From contig JAFMIS010000104.1 of the NCBI GenBank assembly GCA_017853915.1, positions 1-8,311 of the forward strand: DNA of 8,311 nt, given 5' to 3'. The stretch is from a bacterium (GTDB lineage: Bacteria > Bdellovibrionota_C > UBA2361 > OMII01). Positions 1 to 5,550 of the stretch are shown one piece after another (position 1 is the stretch's first letter; each line of letters begins with the position of its first letter). The position numbers and the translations under genes are program-made. Below the pieces are notes generated by a model. That model saw only the letters and a program-made list of their open reading frames with translations, searched no databases and had not been told where the DNA came from.

Positions 1-85
1 ACCCCAGCATTCGACAGGTGAATAGCGTAAGAGGCCAAGGGCGGCGGTAATCTAAGCGCCATTTGGCTCGCTCCTCAGCATAACC

Positions 86-1072
86 ATGATTGTGAGATAT
101 TGGAGGGTGGTGCGGATTGTTGTCCATGGTTTGGCGCTGTGCGTCGCCACGCTTTGCGTTCTTGCGCTCTACGCCGTGGCGGTCACTCGCGGCACGAAAG
201 TTTCTGCGACTACATATGTACAGACCGCGAGTTTACCAGTGCACCGTGTCGCATCCTCGCAAACCCATGCCCTTGCCTCTCAGGATATTCGGGACAAGAG
301 AAGGCTAGCTCGTCTGCGTAAGCGACTTAGGTTCTTTGAGTCAGCGCCCGTTCCTTTCGCGGTAACCGAAGAAGATGCCCGCAAACAGATTATTAAGAAG
401 CTTCAGGCACAAGAACCGACAACGGAGCAGTGGACTAATACTAATATTGAGTCCCTGTGCTCGGAGCTAATGTCTGACCCAGAGAAGGAATCTTATAAAC
501 AGATCATTCTAAACCATACCAGCAAAGCCGTGACCTTGCGCTTCGAAAGCTCGACAGAAACCCAAGACGAGCCGATACATCAAGAATTCCAAGCACTCGT
601 TGGGCGATCTCGATACCTAGAGATAGTTGAAAGCTGCTCCGCCGATTCCGCTTTGAGGTACTCGCAACAGAAGGAGCATGAAAACAAACGGTGGATTGGT
701 ATGCTCGGTCTCACCTCGGAGCAGGTCGCGAGGGTGCAGGAGCTTAAGAGTGAGTACAGCGATGTTTTTGATCTCCTGGAGCCACGCGAGCGTGAGCCCT
801 CCCGTCTGGATGAGACTGGACACTTTCCCACACCGCAGCAAGAGGTGTCGATGGAATCCCCGCAGGAAGAGGCGGCTTCGGAAGCACAGGACGAAGGGGA
901 GAACCCGAGGCTTAAAGAGTTTCTGGTAAAATTTGAAGGCGTGCTTACACCGCAACAGAGAGATTTTATAAAAAAGGATTATGATAATCCCGCGCCTTTT
1001 ATCGGGGGATGGCTCAGCCCCCTCTGGAGCATGTATCTATTGTATGAAACCAGCGAGGAGGGGCAGGAGTAG
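86..1072 (+). CDS. Membrane-anchored protein with two LTxxQ motifs, function unknown
   Basis: A 328-residue protein I cannot assign to a family with confidence. Residues about 10-33 form one hydrophobic segment after a short basic N-terminus, which suggests a signal anchor with the rest outside the cytoplasm. A strongly basic stretch follows (about 70-82, DKRRLARLRKRLR). The body is charged and probably helical. LTSEQ (209-213) is followed by VARVQELKSEY, and LTPQQ (287-291) by RDFIKKDY. This spacing of LTxxQ before an amphipathic helix resembles the paired motifs of Spy/CpxP-like periplasmic proteins, but those are shorter and soluble, so the link is tentative. An acidic, Pro/Gln/Glu-rich linker (about 238-277) separates the two motifs. 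The ATG at 86 has no clear SD site; GGAGGG at 102-107 lies too close to the next GTG codons to favour a later start. The gene stands alone, with a 374-base gap after it. Confidence 0.72.
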   Translation: MIVRYWRVVRIVVHGLALCVATLCVLALYAVAVTRGTKVSATTYVQTASLPVHRVASSQTHALASQDIRDKRRLARLRKRLRFFESAPVPFAVTEEDARKQIIKKLQAQEPTTEQWTNTNIESLCSELMSDPEKESYKQIILNHTSKAVTLRFESSTETQDEPIHQEFQALVGRSRYLEIVESCSADSALRYSQQKEHENKRWIGMLGLTSEQVARVQELKSEYSDVFDLLEPREREPSRLDETGHFPTPQQEVSMESPQEEAASEAQDEGENPRLKEFLVKFEGVLTPQQRDFIKKDYDNPAPFIGGWLSPLWSMYLLYETSEEGQE

Positions 1073-1140
1073 GGCCTCGTATCTTGTGTTGCGGTTGACG
1101 AGATGATGGCCGCGGCTTCGTGAAATTTCGCGAAAAAATG

Positions 1141-1163
1141 CTCGGTGTGTCTCAGACGCCGAG
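1141..1163 (+). other. Stem-loop downstream of the first gene
   Basis: CTCGGTGT (1141-1148) pairs with ACGCCGAG (1156-1163) around a 7-base loop; one of the eight pairs is a T-G wobble. On the + strand no T run follows, so it is not a standard intrinsic terminator for the first gene. On the - strand the stem is interrupted by a C-A mismatch, but it is followed within two bases by six T (complement of A 1133-1138), so it may act as a weak terminator for leftward transcription. Confidence 0.35.
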
Positions 1164-1213
1164 AGCGCAGTTGAGTCGAGGATACGCCCCACCTCCGTTA
1201 ACGCTGCGGCAAG

Positions 1214-1236
1214 GCCGAGATAGCCGATGCCTCGGC
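1214..1236 (+). repeat. Overlapping inverted repeats, alternative stems
   Basis: GCCGAG (1214-1219) and GCCGA (1223-1227) can each pair with the same 3' arm, CTCGGC/TCGGC (1231-1236). The two stems are therefore mutually exclusive: one has an 11-base loop, the other a 4-base loop. A third pairing, ATGCC with GGCAT around two bases, uses the same arm but its loop is probably too tight. Such competition is seen in attenuators, but no T run or leader ORF here proves regulation. Confidence 0.35.
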
Positions 1237-1333
1237 ATAGCTTTAGTAAAGTCGGATCCTGTATTTACCTTGGTTTCCTGGCCTCCGATCCCGTCAACTT
1301 GGCTAAGAACGTACTTTTGAGGCCAATTCTCGA

Positions 1334-1384
1334 TACATAATGACAGCTTTAAGCACTCTCCGCCGCTGGCGGTACATAACAGCT
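1334..1384 (+). repeat. Imperfect direct repeat flanking a CCGCC/GGCGG hairpin
   Basis: TACATAATGACAGCT (1334-1348) recurs as TACATAACAGCT (1373-1384), differing by a three-base insertion. Between the copies CCGCC (1360-1364) and GGCGG (1368-1372) form a perfect 5-bp stem with loop GCT. The second copy ends 62 bases before the small gene at 1447. The arrangement could be a pair of protein-binding sites or a chance repeat. CATAAT at 1336-1341 also resembles a -10 box, but I find no good -35 at the right spacing. Confidence 0.4.
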
Positions 1385-1434
1385 GTGGTGGGCAAGGAAG
1401 GTCCAAGCCCTTAATCAAGGCATCCAAGGATAAC

Positions 1435-1442
1435 AAGGAGGT
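1435..1442 (+). promoter_or_regulatory. Strong Shine-Dalgarno site, AAGGAGGT
   Basis: AAGGAGGT matches the 16S anti-SD sequence over eight bases, and its last base lies four bases before the ATG at 1447. It is the strongest ribosome binding site in the window and the main reason to accept the short gene that follows. Confidence 0.85.
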
Positions 1443-1446
1443 TATC

Positions 1447-1716
1447 ATGAAGGTTGCTGTGCTCGTGGTAGTTGTTACGGTGTTCCTCGGTTTTTTAAAG
1501 CAGGACGATGCTGAGCAGGGATGCTCATGCGGTTCTTGCAAAGATAAGTCTCCCTCCTCGAATCAAGACTCAGGCTCTGAGGGTGCGGTTCTCGGATTGT
1601 GGAAAGCTATCTTTTCTCCGGGTCAGAAGACTGTAGTAACAGTGCTAAAGTTTTCCGCGGCGGTGGTTCTCATAGTCGGGCAATTCGCGATTGAATTGTT
1701 AAAGGCGACGAAGTAG
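1447..1716 (+). CDS. Small membrane protein with a CxCxxC cluster
   Basis: An 89-residue protein of unrecognised family. Residues 3-17 are a hydrophobic run (AVLVVVVTVFLGF), either an uncleaved anchor or a signal peptide. Next comes a short hydrophilic segment with Cys26, Cys28 and Cys31 (CSCGSC), then a Ser/Asp-rich linker (33-46). Residues about 63-85 form a second hydrophobic helix, and the C-terminus is short and basic. The likely shape is a two-helix hairpin, or a secreted single-span protein if the first segment is cleaved. The Cys trio could bind a metal or form disulfides, or be lipidated if processed, though no clean lipobox precedes Cys26. The near-perfect SD suggests efficient translation. 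The gene is convergent with the oxidoreductase gene, 61 bases apart. I infer nothing about function. Confidence 0.68.
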   Translation: MKVAVLVVVVTVFLGFLKQDDAEQGCSCGSCKDKSPSSNQDSGSEGAVLGLWKAIFSPGQKTVVTVLKFSAAVVLIVGQFAIELLKATK

Positions 1717-1725
1717 CGCAAACCC

Positions 1726-1761
1726 GAGCAAGCGAAGGTATCCTATTGGACCTCCTTGCTC
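1726..1761. terminator. Stem-loop between convergent genes, possible bidirectional terminator
   Basis: GAGCAAG (1726-1732) pairs perfectly with CTTGCTC (1755-1761). An inner AGGT/ACCT pairing (1736-1739 with 1750-1753) extends the stem across a small asymmetric bulge. It sits in the middle of the 61-base gap between two genes that end toward each other, where a shared terminator is expected. Neither side has a clean T run, so intrinsic termination would be weak. Confidence 0.45.
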
Positions 1762-1777
1762 ACATCTTACCTATTGT

Positions 1778-2881
1778 CTACAGATCTCCAAGGGCTTTCT
1801 CGTCGAGGTAGATCTTTCCGAATTCGTTGGCGAGAAACGTTTTAAGAGGGATCTCCTCGACCCGGATAAATCCTGTGCGATTACCCAACGCGCCGTTCAA
1901 AACGAGATCAACAGCGCCGCAGATCCCCGCGGCTGTCGTTACCTGAATGGCACCAAAGTGAACACCCGCGAATGATTGGTGGTATACTGTGCTGGCGTAG
2001 GTCTTTTGGACATTTTTATTTTTAATCTGTCCGATGGCCTCGACCAGAATAATGCATTTATCCTGTGTTGTGGTGGGAAGGCTGCGCTCCAATATCTCCC
2101 GGAGCTGATCTCGGTTGTCGTAGAATTGCAGCTCATGAAGAAGAAACGACATAAGGTCTCGGTGCCCTGGATAGCGAATAGTTTTGTAGCCGAGTTTGCG
2201 AACTTTTCCGAGCAGTGAGTGGCACAGGGTGCCAAGTCCTCCTGATGTGTTAAAGGCCTCATACTCATCGCCATCGAGTGAGAAGATCTCCTGGCCTTGC
2301 AGGGGAGGAACCTGGGAGATTACTCCATCTTTGATCACCTCGCAGGGGTTGCAGTATTCGTTGATCAGTCCCACGGTTGACCATGTGATACTGTATTTTA
2401 GCTTGTTGGTAGGGTACATCGGCAGCGCTCCAACACGGAGCTTAAGGCTCTCAACTGAGTCAAACAGCGTGACTAGATGCGCCGCCGCGATGCTGATAAA
2501 CCCTGGCGCGAGACCGCACTGCGGCATGAACCAACTCTTCGCGCTCTGCGCGACTGAAGAAACGAATCGAGTGGTTTCGACATCTTCGGTCAGGTCAGCG
2601 TAGTGGACTCCAAGTTCAGCCGCTACTTCGGCGACAACTCGATTGCACGAGAACGGAAGGGCGCTCATCACAACGGAGCACCCTGTGAGGAGCTTTTTTA
2701 CTCCCTCTCGGTCGTCGAGGTTTAATCGGTGAGCCTCTGTGTTTTTCCAGGGCGCGGCGATACGTTGAGCCGCGATGAGATCACCATCGCACACCCGTAC
2801 TGTGTACCGACCTGATGACGAGAGGAGCTGCGTAATAGCCTCTCCAATCTTCCCAGCTCCAAATAACGCTACAGTACGCAT
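1778..2881 (-). CDS. Saccharopine dehydrogenase family NAD(P)-dependent oxidoreductase
   Basis: This 367-residue protein has the saccharopine dehydrogenase fold. An N-terminal Rossmann domain (about 1-125) carries GAGKIG (8-13) directly after the start. A C-terminal substrate and dimer domain follows, with GLAPGF (123-128) and TSGGLG (212-217), both typical of the family. Asp32 at the end of the second strand favours NAD(H) over NADP(H), by inference. Family members interconvert saccharopine with lysine or glutamate, or oxidise lysine; the exact substrate cannot be read here, so no symbol is given. I recall close proteobacterial homologues annotated only as saccharopine dehydrogenase family. 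The ATG at 2881 is chosen because the first beta strand begins there; a TTG at 2896 would add five residues. No lysine-pathway genes are nearby. The ATPase gene lies upstream on the same strand, but the 222-base gap argues against tight coupling. Confidence 0.9.
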   Translation of the reverse strand: MRTVALFGAGKIGEAITQLLSSSGRYTVRVCDGDLIAAQRIAAPWKNTEAHRLNLDDREGVKKLLTGCSVVMSALPFSCNRVVAEVAAELGVHYADLTEDVETTRFVSSVAQSAKSWFMPQCGLAPGFISIAAAHLVTLFDSVESLKLRVGALPMYPTNKLKYSITWSTVGLINEYCNPCEVIKDGVISQVPPLQGQEIFSLDGDEYEAFNTSGGLGTLCHSLLGKVRKLGYKTIRYPGHRDLMSFLLHELQFYDNRDQLREILERSLPTTTQDKCIILVEAIGQIKNKNVQKTYASTVYHQSFAGVHFGAIQVTTAAGICGAVDLVLNGALGNRTGFIRVEEIPLKTFLANEFGKIYLDEKALGDL

Positions 2882-2942
2882 CGACTCAAAACCCAACTCT
2901 TAATCCTACGGCTTCGCAGAAATTCCGTCTTGTGAGGTTGAC

Positions 2943-2948
2943 AGGAGG
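2943..2948 (+). promoter_or_regulatory. AGGAGG ribosome-binding-site-like sequence
   Basis: AGGAGG stands five bases before an ATG at 2954 on the strand opposite the flanking genes. The match and spacing are ideal, yet the reading frame it serves has only 17 codons. Confidence 0.45.
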
Positions 2949-2953
2949 CCCAC

Positions 2954-3007
2954 ATGAAAGCAATCACGCTTAGCACCTCCGTCTACACAGCACCGCTCGA
3001 TATATAA
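2954..3007 (+). CDS. Possible 17-residue micropeptide
   Basis: ATG 2954 to TAA 3005-3007 encodes MKAITLSTSVYTAPLDI. The only support is the consensus AGGAGG with five-base spacing. The peptide has no run of a single amino acid such as attenuator leaders have, and no membrane segment. It lies in the gap between two leftward genes and faces against them. Past the stop the frame continues for 15 sense codons before TGA, so a decayed longer gene is also conceivable. It could easily be chance, and I rate it as a candidate only. Confidence 0.25.
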   Translation: MKAITLSTSVYTAPLDI

Positions 3008-3012
3008 GAGTC

Positions 3013-3041
3013 ATCGTGGGGCTCAATCGAATCGTGGAGCC
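3013..3041. repeat. Short direct repeat with an inverted repeat
   Basis: ATCGTGG occurs at 3013-3019 and 3031-3037, and GGCTC (3020-3024) can pair with GAGCC (3037-3041) around a 12-base loop. It lies 63 bases or more beyond the stop of the leftward ATPase gene. It could be a weak transcript-end structure for that gene, but no T run follows on the - strand. Confidence 0.25.
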
Positions 3042-3103
3042 GCCTAAGATATTGATGAGCGCCCCCAAAACCGTAGAACTTCGTTTGTGGCGGGGCTTCG
3101 GCC

Positions 3104-5353
3104 TTAGCGAAAACCCATGGCTCGTGGAGACATAATCTCTGAGAGAGCAAGTTGCTCTTCAGCCTGGTTGAGGGGAATAGAGTATTTAGAGCGTGAGTGA
3201 GCGATGCACTCCTTCCGGAAATTCTCCCCGCGCGCGGCTGAGGTAACATTGAGAGTTTCTCCGGAAAATGCCTCTTGGACCTCGCCGTCGATACTCATCT
3301 TGACGTAAAACTCTCGTAACCCGAGGTTCAGAAGATCGTCTGGGCCGATCTGTGGCTTGAGTTCGTTTGCCACTACCGCGGAGTCCTCAGCGCCAACTCG
3401 AAAGGAGATTAAATTGGCGATGTTGCCAAAAACGGTGTTGGTGACCCCGGCAGGGAGTTGTCCGAGGAACTGATTAGCGAAGGTGAGGCAGAGTCGATAC
3501 TTTCGAGACTCGCTTAAGATTTCGCCGAACGATGGGGTGGCGAAGTTCTGGAACTCATCCACATAGAAATAGAAATCCTGTCGGGCCTCGATCGCTTGGT
3601 CGGCGCGAGACATGGCCGCTTCATACAGCTTCCAAATAATGAGCGAGCCGAGCAGTGACGCGTTCTCCGCTCCTAGCACGCCTTTGGATACCTTGAAGAG
3701 CACTATCTTGCGCGAGTCGATGAAGTCTCGGAAATCAAAGGTGTTGGTCGGTTGACCAAGGATGTTTCGAACCATGTCGGTAGCGAGGAGCTCATCGAGT
3801 TTATTGAGCAGTTGAGATATCGGGCCAGCCTCGAATTCGCCGCGACGGGCTGGGAATTCCACCTCCCAAAAACGACGCGCCGCGTCATCGGCGCAGCGAC
3901 TCACCACCTGCGCGCGGAATTCATCATCAGAGAGTAGACGACGAAGCGATACGATGCTTGTTCCTGGAATATTCAGGAGCGCGATGAGAGAGTATCTCAG
4001 TACATAGTCCATCTTATCAGACCACGAGGCTCCGAAAACCCTCTTGAAGGTATCGATAAAGCTCAGAGTGACTCTCATCTTGTCGTCTGATCGAATCGGA
4101 ATCATCGGGTTGAAACTCGGCGGATGTTTTATGTCACTTGGATCAAAGATGACGACATCTTTTACGCGATGGCGGGGGATAATGCGAAGGATGTCGTCTA
4201 CCAGATCTCCATGAGGGTCGAGAACCGCGCATCCATAGCCGTGCTCGATATCACTCTGAATTAAGAGTTGAAGCAGGCATGACTTGCCGTTTCCTGATTT
4301 ACCGAGCACGTAGAGATGTCTACGACGATCAAATCGACGTATTCCAAACTGTTCGCGGTGATCGCGGTAATTCGTCAGTCCAAAGAAGCTGACCTGTGGA
4401 TCGTTTGCTGTGTTGGGAAGGGATCGTGACGGAGCGGTTTTACGGGAAAGGACCCGAGCTGTGTTTGGGAGCGTTCCCAGAGAGGGGGGATGCCACATCG
4501 ATGTCAACTCGATAGCTGAGACCTTAAAAGGCCTGTCAAAGCGACGTTCGGCGATCTTTCTCTTTATGCCGGCTCCAAATTTTATTGGTCCGGTGAGAAG
4601 CCGGTTTTGATCGACGGTGTTAAGTGTCTTTACCCCGTTGGCGATCATCGCGATATTTTTCGTTAAGCGAGTCTTTGCTTTTCGCAGCTCCTGCGATGAT
4701 TTTTTGTCACGCAGGCGGGTGCAGGAGCTGACCCGGTAGTTCACCCTGAAGAGCTGCGCCAAGGACTTCTCTTTGATCAGCTTGTCCGTCTCCACGAAGT
4801 TCGTGTGACGCATCCAATTTCGAGGGCGAAATTTTCGCACGATGAGATCAAGGTATCTCCCTATGGCGGTCTCAAGGTGAAGTCGCGGACAGTCACGGAT
4901 GGGCCGCACAAGGACCTGCACCAGAGCGGTATCCCCCTCGGGAATGCGTCCCAGTGCCGTGAGCATGGGAGTCAGACAGTTCCACGCGAACTGTTTGTAG
5001 TTTTGAAGGGGGTAGACATCCGGAAGTTCAAGCCGTAGGTCGGCTCCCGCTACGAGGAGATCGTCATCATTGATAAGGGTGTAATCCGGGACTTCATGAA
5101 TCTCAACATCTCCCATGTAGCCATAAATGATCGCCATGATCGCTTTAATGGTGCGCTCCTCTCCAGCCATGCAGATGTAGACCGAGTTCTCAGGGGCGTA
5201 AAACTCGAGCGAAAACGGTTCAGTCGAAGACGCGCTAAAATCCTTGAGAAGGCTCATGAACCACTGAGCTGGTGTGGAGCCGAAGGTGGTGTCGTAGATC
5301 GCCGTTTCAAGAGAGGCGCCCCGGCGGGGTATATGAAGACGAACAACGTACAT
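3104..5353 (-). CDS. TraD/VirD4/HerA-like DNA-translocase ATPase (orphan coupling-protein homologue)
   Basis: A 749-residue ATPase of the type IV coupling-protein/HerA-FtsK group, which pumps DNA as a ring using ATP. Walker A is GKSGNGKS (351-358) and is followed by AVLDPHGDLVDDIL, typical of the group. Walker B is FYFYVDEFQNF with Asp599-Glu600, followed by a TraD-like ANQ motif (626-628) that ends the core. The N-terminal third is a separate alpha/beta domain; MGDVEIHEVPDY (80-91) resembles the N-terminus I recall from coupling-like ATPases of Patescibacteria. There is no N-terminal membrane segment, unlike VirD4, so the protein is probably cytosolic unless tethered by partners. A basic region (about 210-300) leads into the motor. 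No relaxase, pilus or secretion gene accompanies it, so conjugation, DNA uptake and another DNA-processing role all stay open. The start has no clear SD site. The frame is intact with no sign of decay. Confidence 0.88.
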   Translation of the reverse strand: MYVVRLHIPRRGASLETAIYDTTFGSTPAQWFMSLLKDFSASSTEPFSLEFYAPENSVYICMAGEERTIKAIMAIIYGYMGDVEIHEVPDYTLINDDDLLVAGADLRLELPDVYPLQNYKQFAWNCLTPMLTALGRIPEGDTALVQVLVRPIRDCPRLHLETAIGRYLDLIVRKFRPRNWMRHTNFVETDKLIKEKSLAQLFRVNYRVSSCTRLRDKKSSQELRKAKTRLTKNIAMIANGVKTLNTVDQNRLLTGPIKFGAGIKRKIAERRFDRPFKVSAIELTSMWHPPSLGTLPNTARVLSRKTAPSRSLPNTANDPQVSFFGLTNYRDHREQFGIRRFDRRRHLYVLGKSGNGKSCLLQLLIQSDIEHGYGCAVLDPHGDLVDDILRIIPRHRVKDVVIFDPSDIKHPPSFNPMIPIRSDDKMRVTLSFIDTFKRVFGASWSDKMDYVLRYSLIALLNIPGTSIVSLRRLLSDDEFRAQVVSRCADDAARRFWEVEFPARRGEFEAGPISQLLNKLDELLATDMVRNILGQPTNTFDFRDFIDSRKIVLFKVSKGVLGAENASLLGSLIIWKLYEAAMSRADQAIEARQDFYFYVDEFQNFATPSFGEILSESRKYRLCLTFANQFLGQLPAGVTNTVFGNIANLISFRVGAEDSAVVANELKPQIGPDDLLNLGLREFYVKMSIDGEVQEAFSGETLNVTSAARGENFRKECIAHSRSKYSIPLNQAEEQLALSEIMSPRAMGFR

Positions 5354-5520
5354 AGCTGTAACTTTTGGAGTTAACCTAAAGATGGTATCGTCATTTTAAC
5401 CCTTACTGAAGAGGCTAGAAGATGCTTTTCGGGAAGAGGGGCTCCCTTGGAGCCATGTAGGTACCTATTTTTATTGTATATTGTGCTACTCTCTGGTGGC
5501 GATTAGATAGTGCGAGTGGG
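5354..5520. promoter_or_regulatory. Divergent promoter region between the ATPase and manA
   Basis: These 167 bases separate two genes read away from each other, so both promoters should lie here. An AT-rich stretch (about 5466-5482) contains TATATT (5477-5482), one base off the -10 consensus, facing manA, but no matching -35 is evident. No clear promoter is seen for the leftward gene. A perfect hairpin at 5440-5454 lies between the two starts. Confidence 0.4.
5440..5454. repeat. Perfect 6-bp inverted repeat GGCTCC-CTT-GGAGCC
   Basis: GGCTCC (5440-5445) and GGAGCC (5449-5454) are exact complements around a 3-base loop. The repeat lies 86 bases upstream of the ATPase start and 96 bases upstream of the manA ATG. 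It could be an operator for a dimeric regulator or an RNA hairpin in a leftward leader. A loosely T-rich stretch begins about 13 bases downstream on the + side, too far for an ordinary intrinsic terminator. Confidence 0.4.
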
Positions 5521-5550
5521 GTGGTAAAAAATAGGGTGGTAAAAAATAGT
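5521..5550 (+). repeat. 15-bp tandem duplication at the manA start
   Basis: GTGGTAAAAAATAGG (5521-5535) is followed at once by GTGGTAAAAAATAGT (5536-5550), identical at 14 of 15 positions, and then by ATG at 5551. Each unit brings an in-frame GTG and a GGGTGG-like purine run about 11 bases before the next start codon. There are thus three in-frame starts spaced 15 bases apart. Because the unit is a multiple of three, copy-number change would lengthen or shorten the N-terminus without shifting frame. Confidence 0.8.

Larger units (their letters stand above)
1073..1446. other. 374-base intergenic region rich in short repeats and stem-loops
   Basis: No convincing gene lies here. A GTG-started frame at 1120-1320 and an antisense frame at 1152-1541 show no recognisable protein features. 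The region holds a 10-bp palindrome TTTCGCGAAA (1126-1135), a stem-loop at 1141-1163, overlapping alternative stems at 1214-1236, a direct repeat flanking a small hairpin (1334-1384), and the strong ribosome binding site of the next gene. It may be a structured 5' leader for that gene, a decayed gene, or both. I see no tRNA. Confidence 0.5.

Noticed and set aside
1120..1320. 66-codon frame in the intergenic region
   Set aside because: GTG start without ribosome site, no recognisable protein features, and it runs through several inverted repeats.
1152..1541. Antisense 129-codon frame covering the gap and the first part of the small gene
   Set aside because: It starts with TTG, has no ribosome site that I can see, low-complexity composition, and overlaps a gene with a near-perfect ribosome site on the other strand.
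2983..3249. 88-codon frame overlapping the end of the ATPase gene on the same strand
   Set aside because: It is an out-of-frame shadow of the ATPase 3' end and has no family resemblance.
3104..5353. Classical conjugative element or integrated plasmid
   Set aside because: Only the coupling-like ATPase is present; no relaxase, oriT-like repeat, integrase, att repeats or transposase can be seen in the window.
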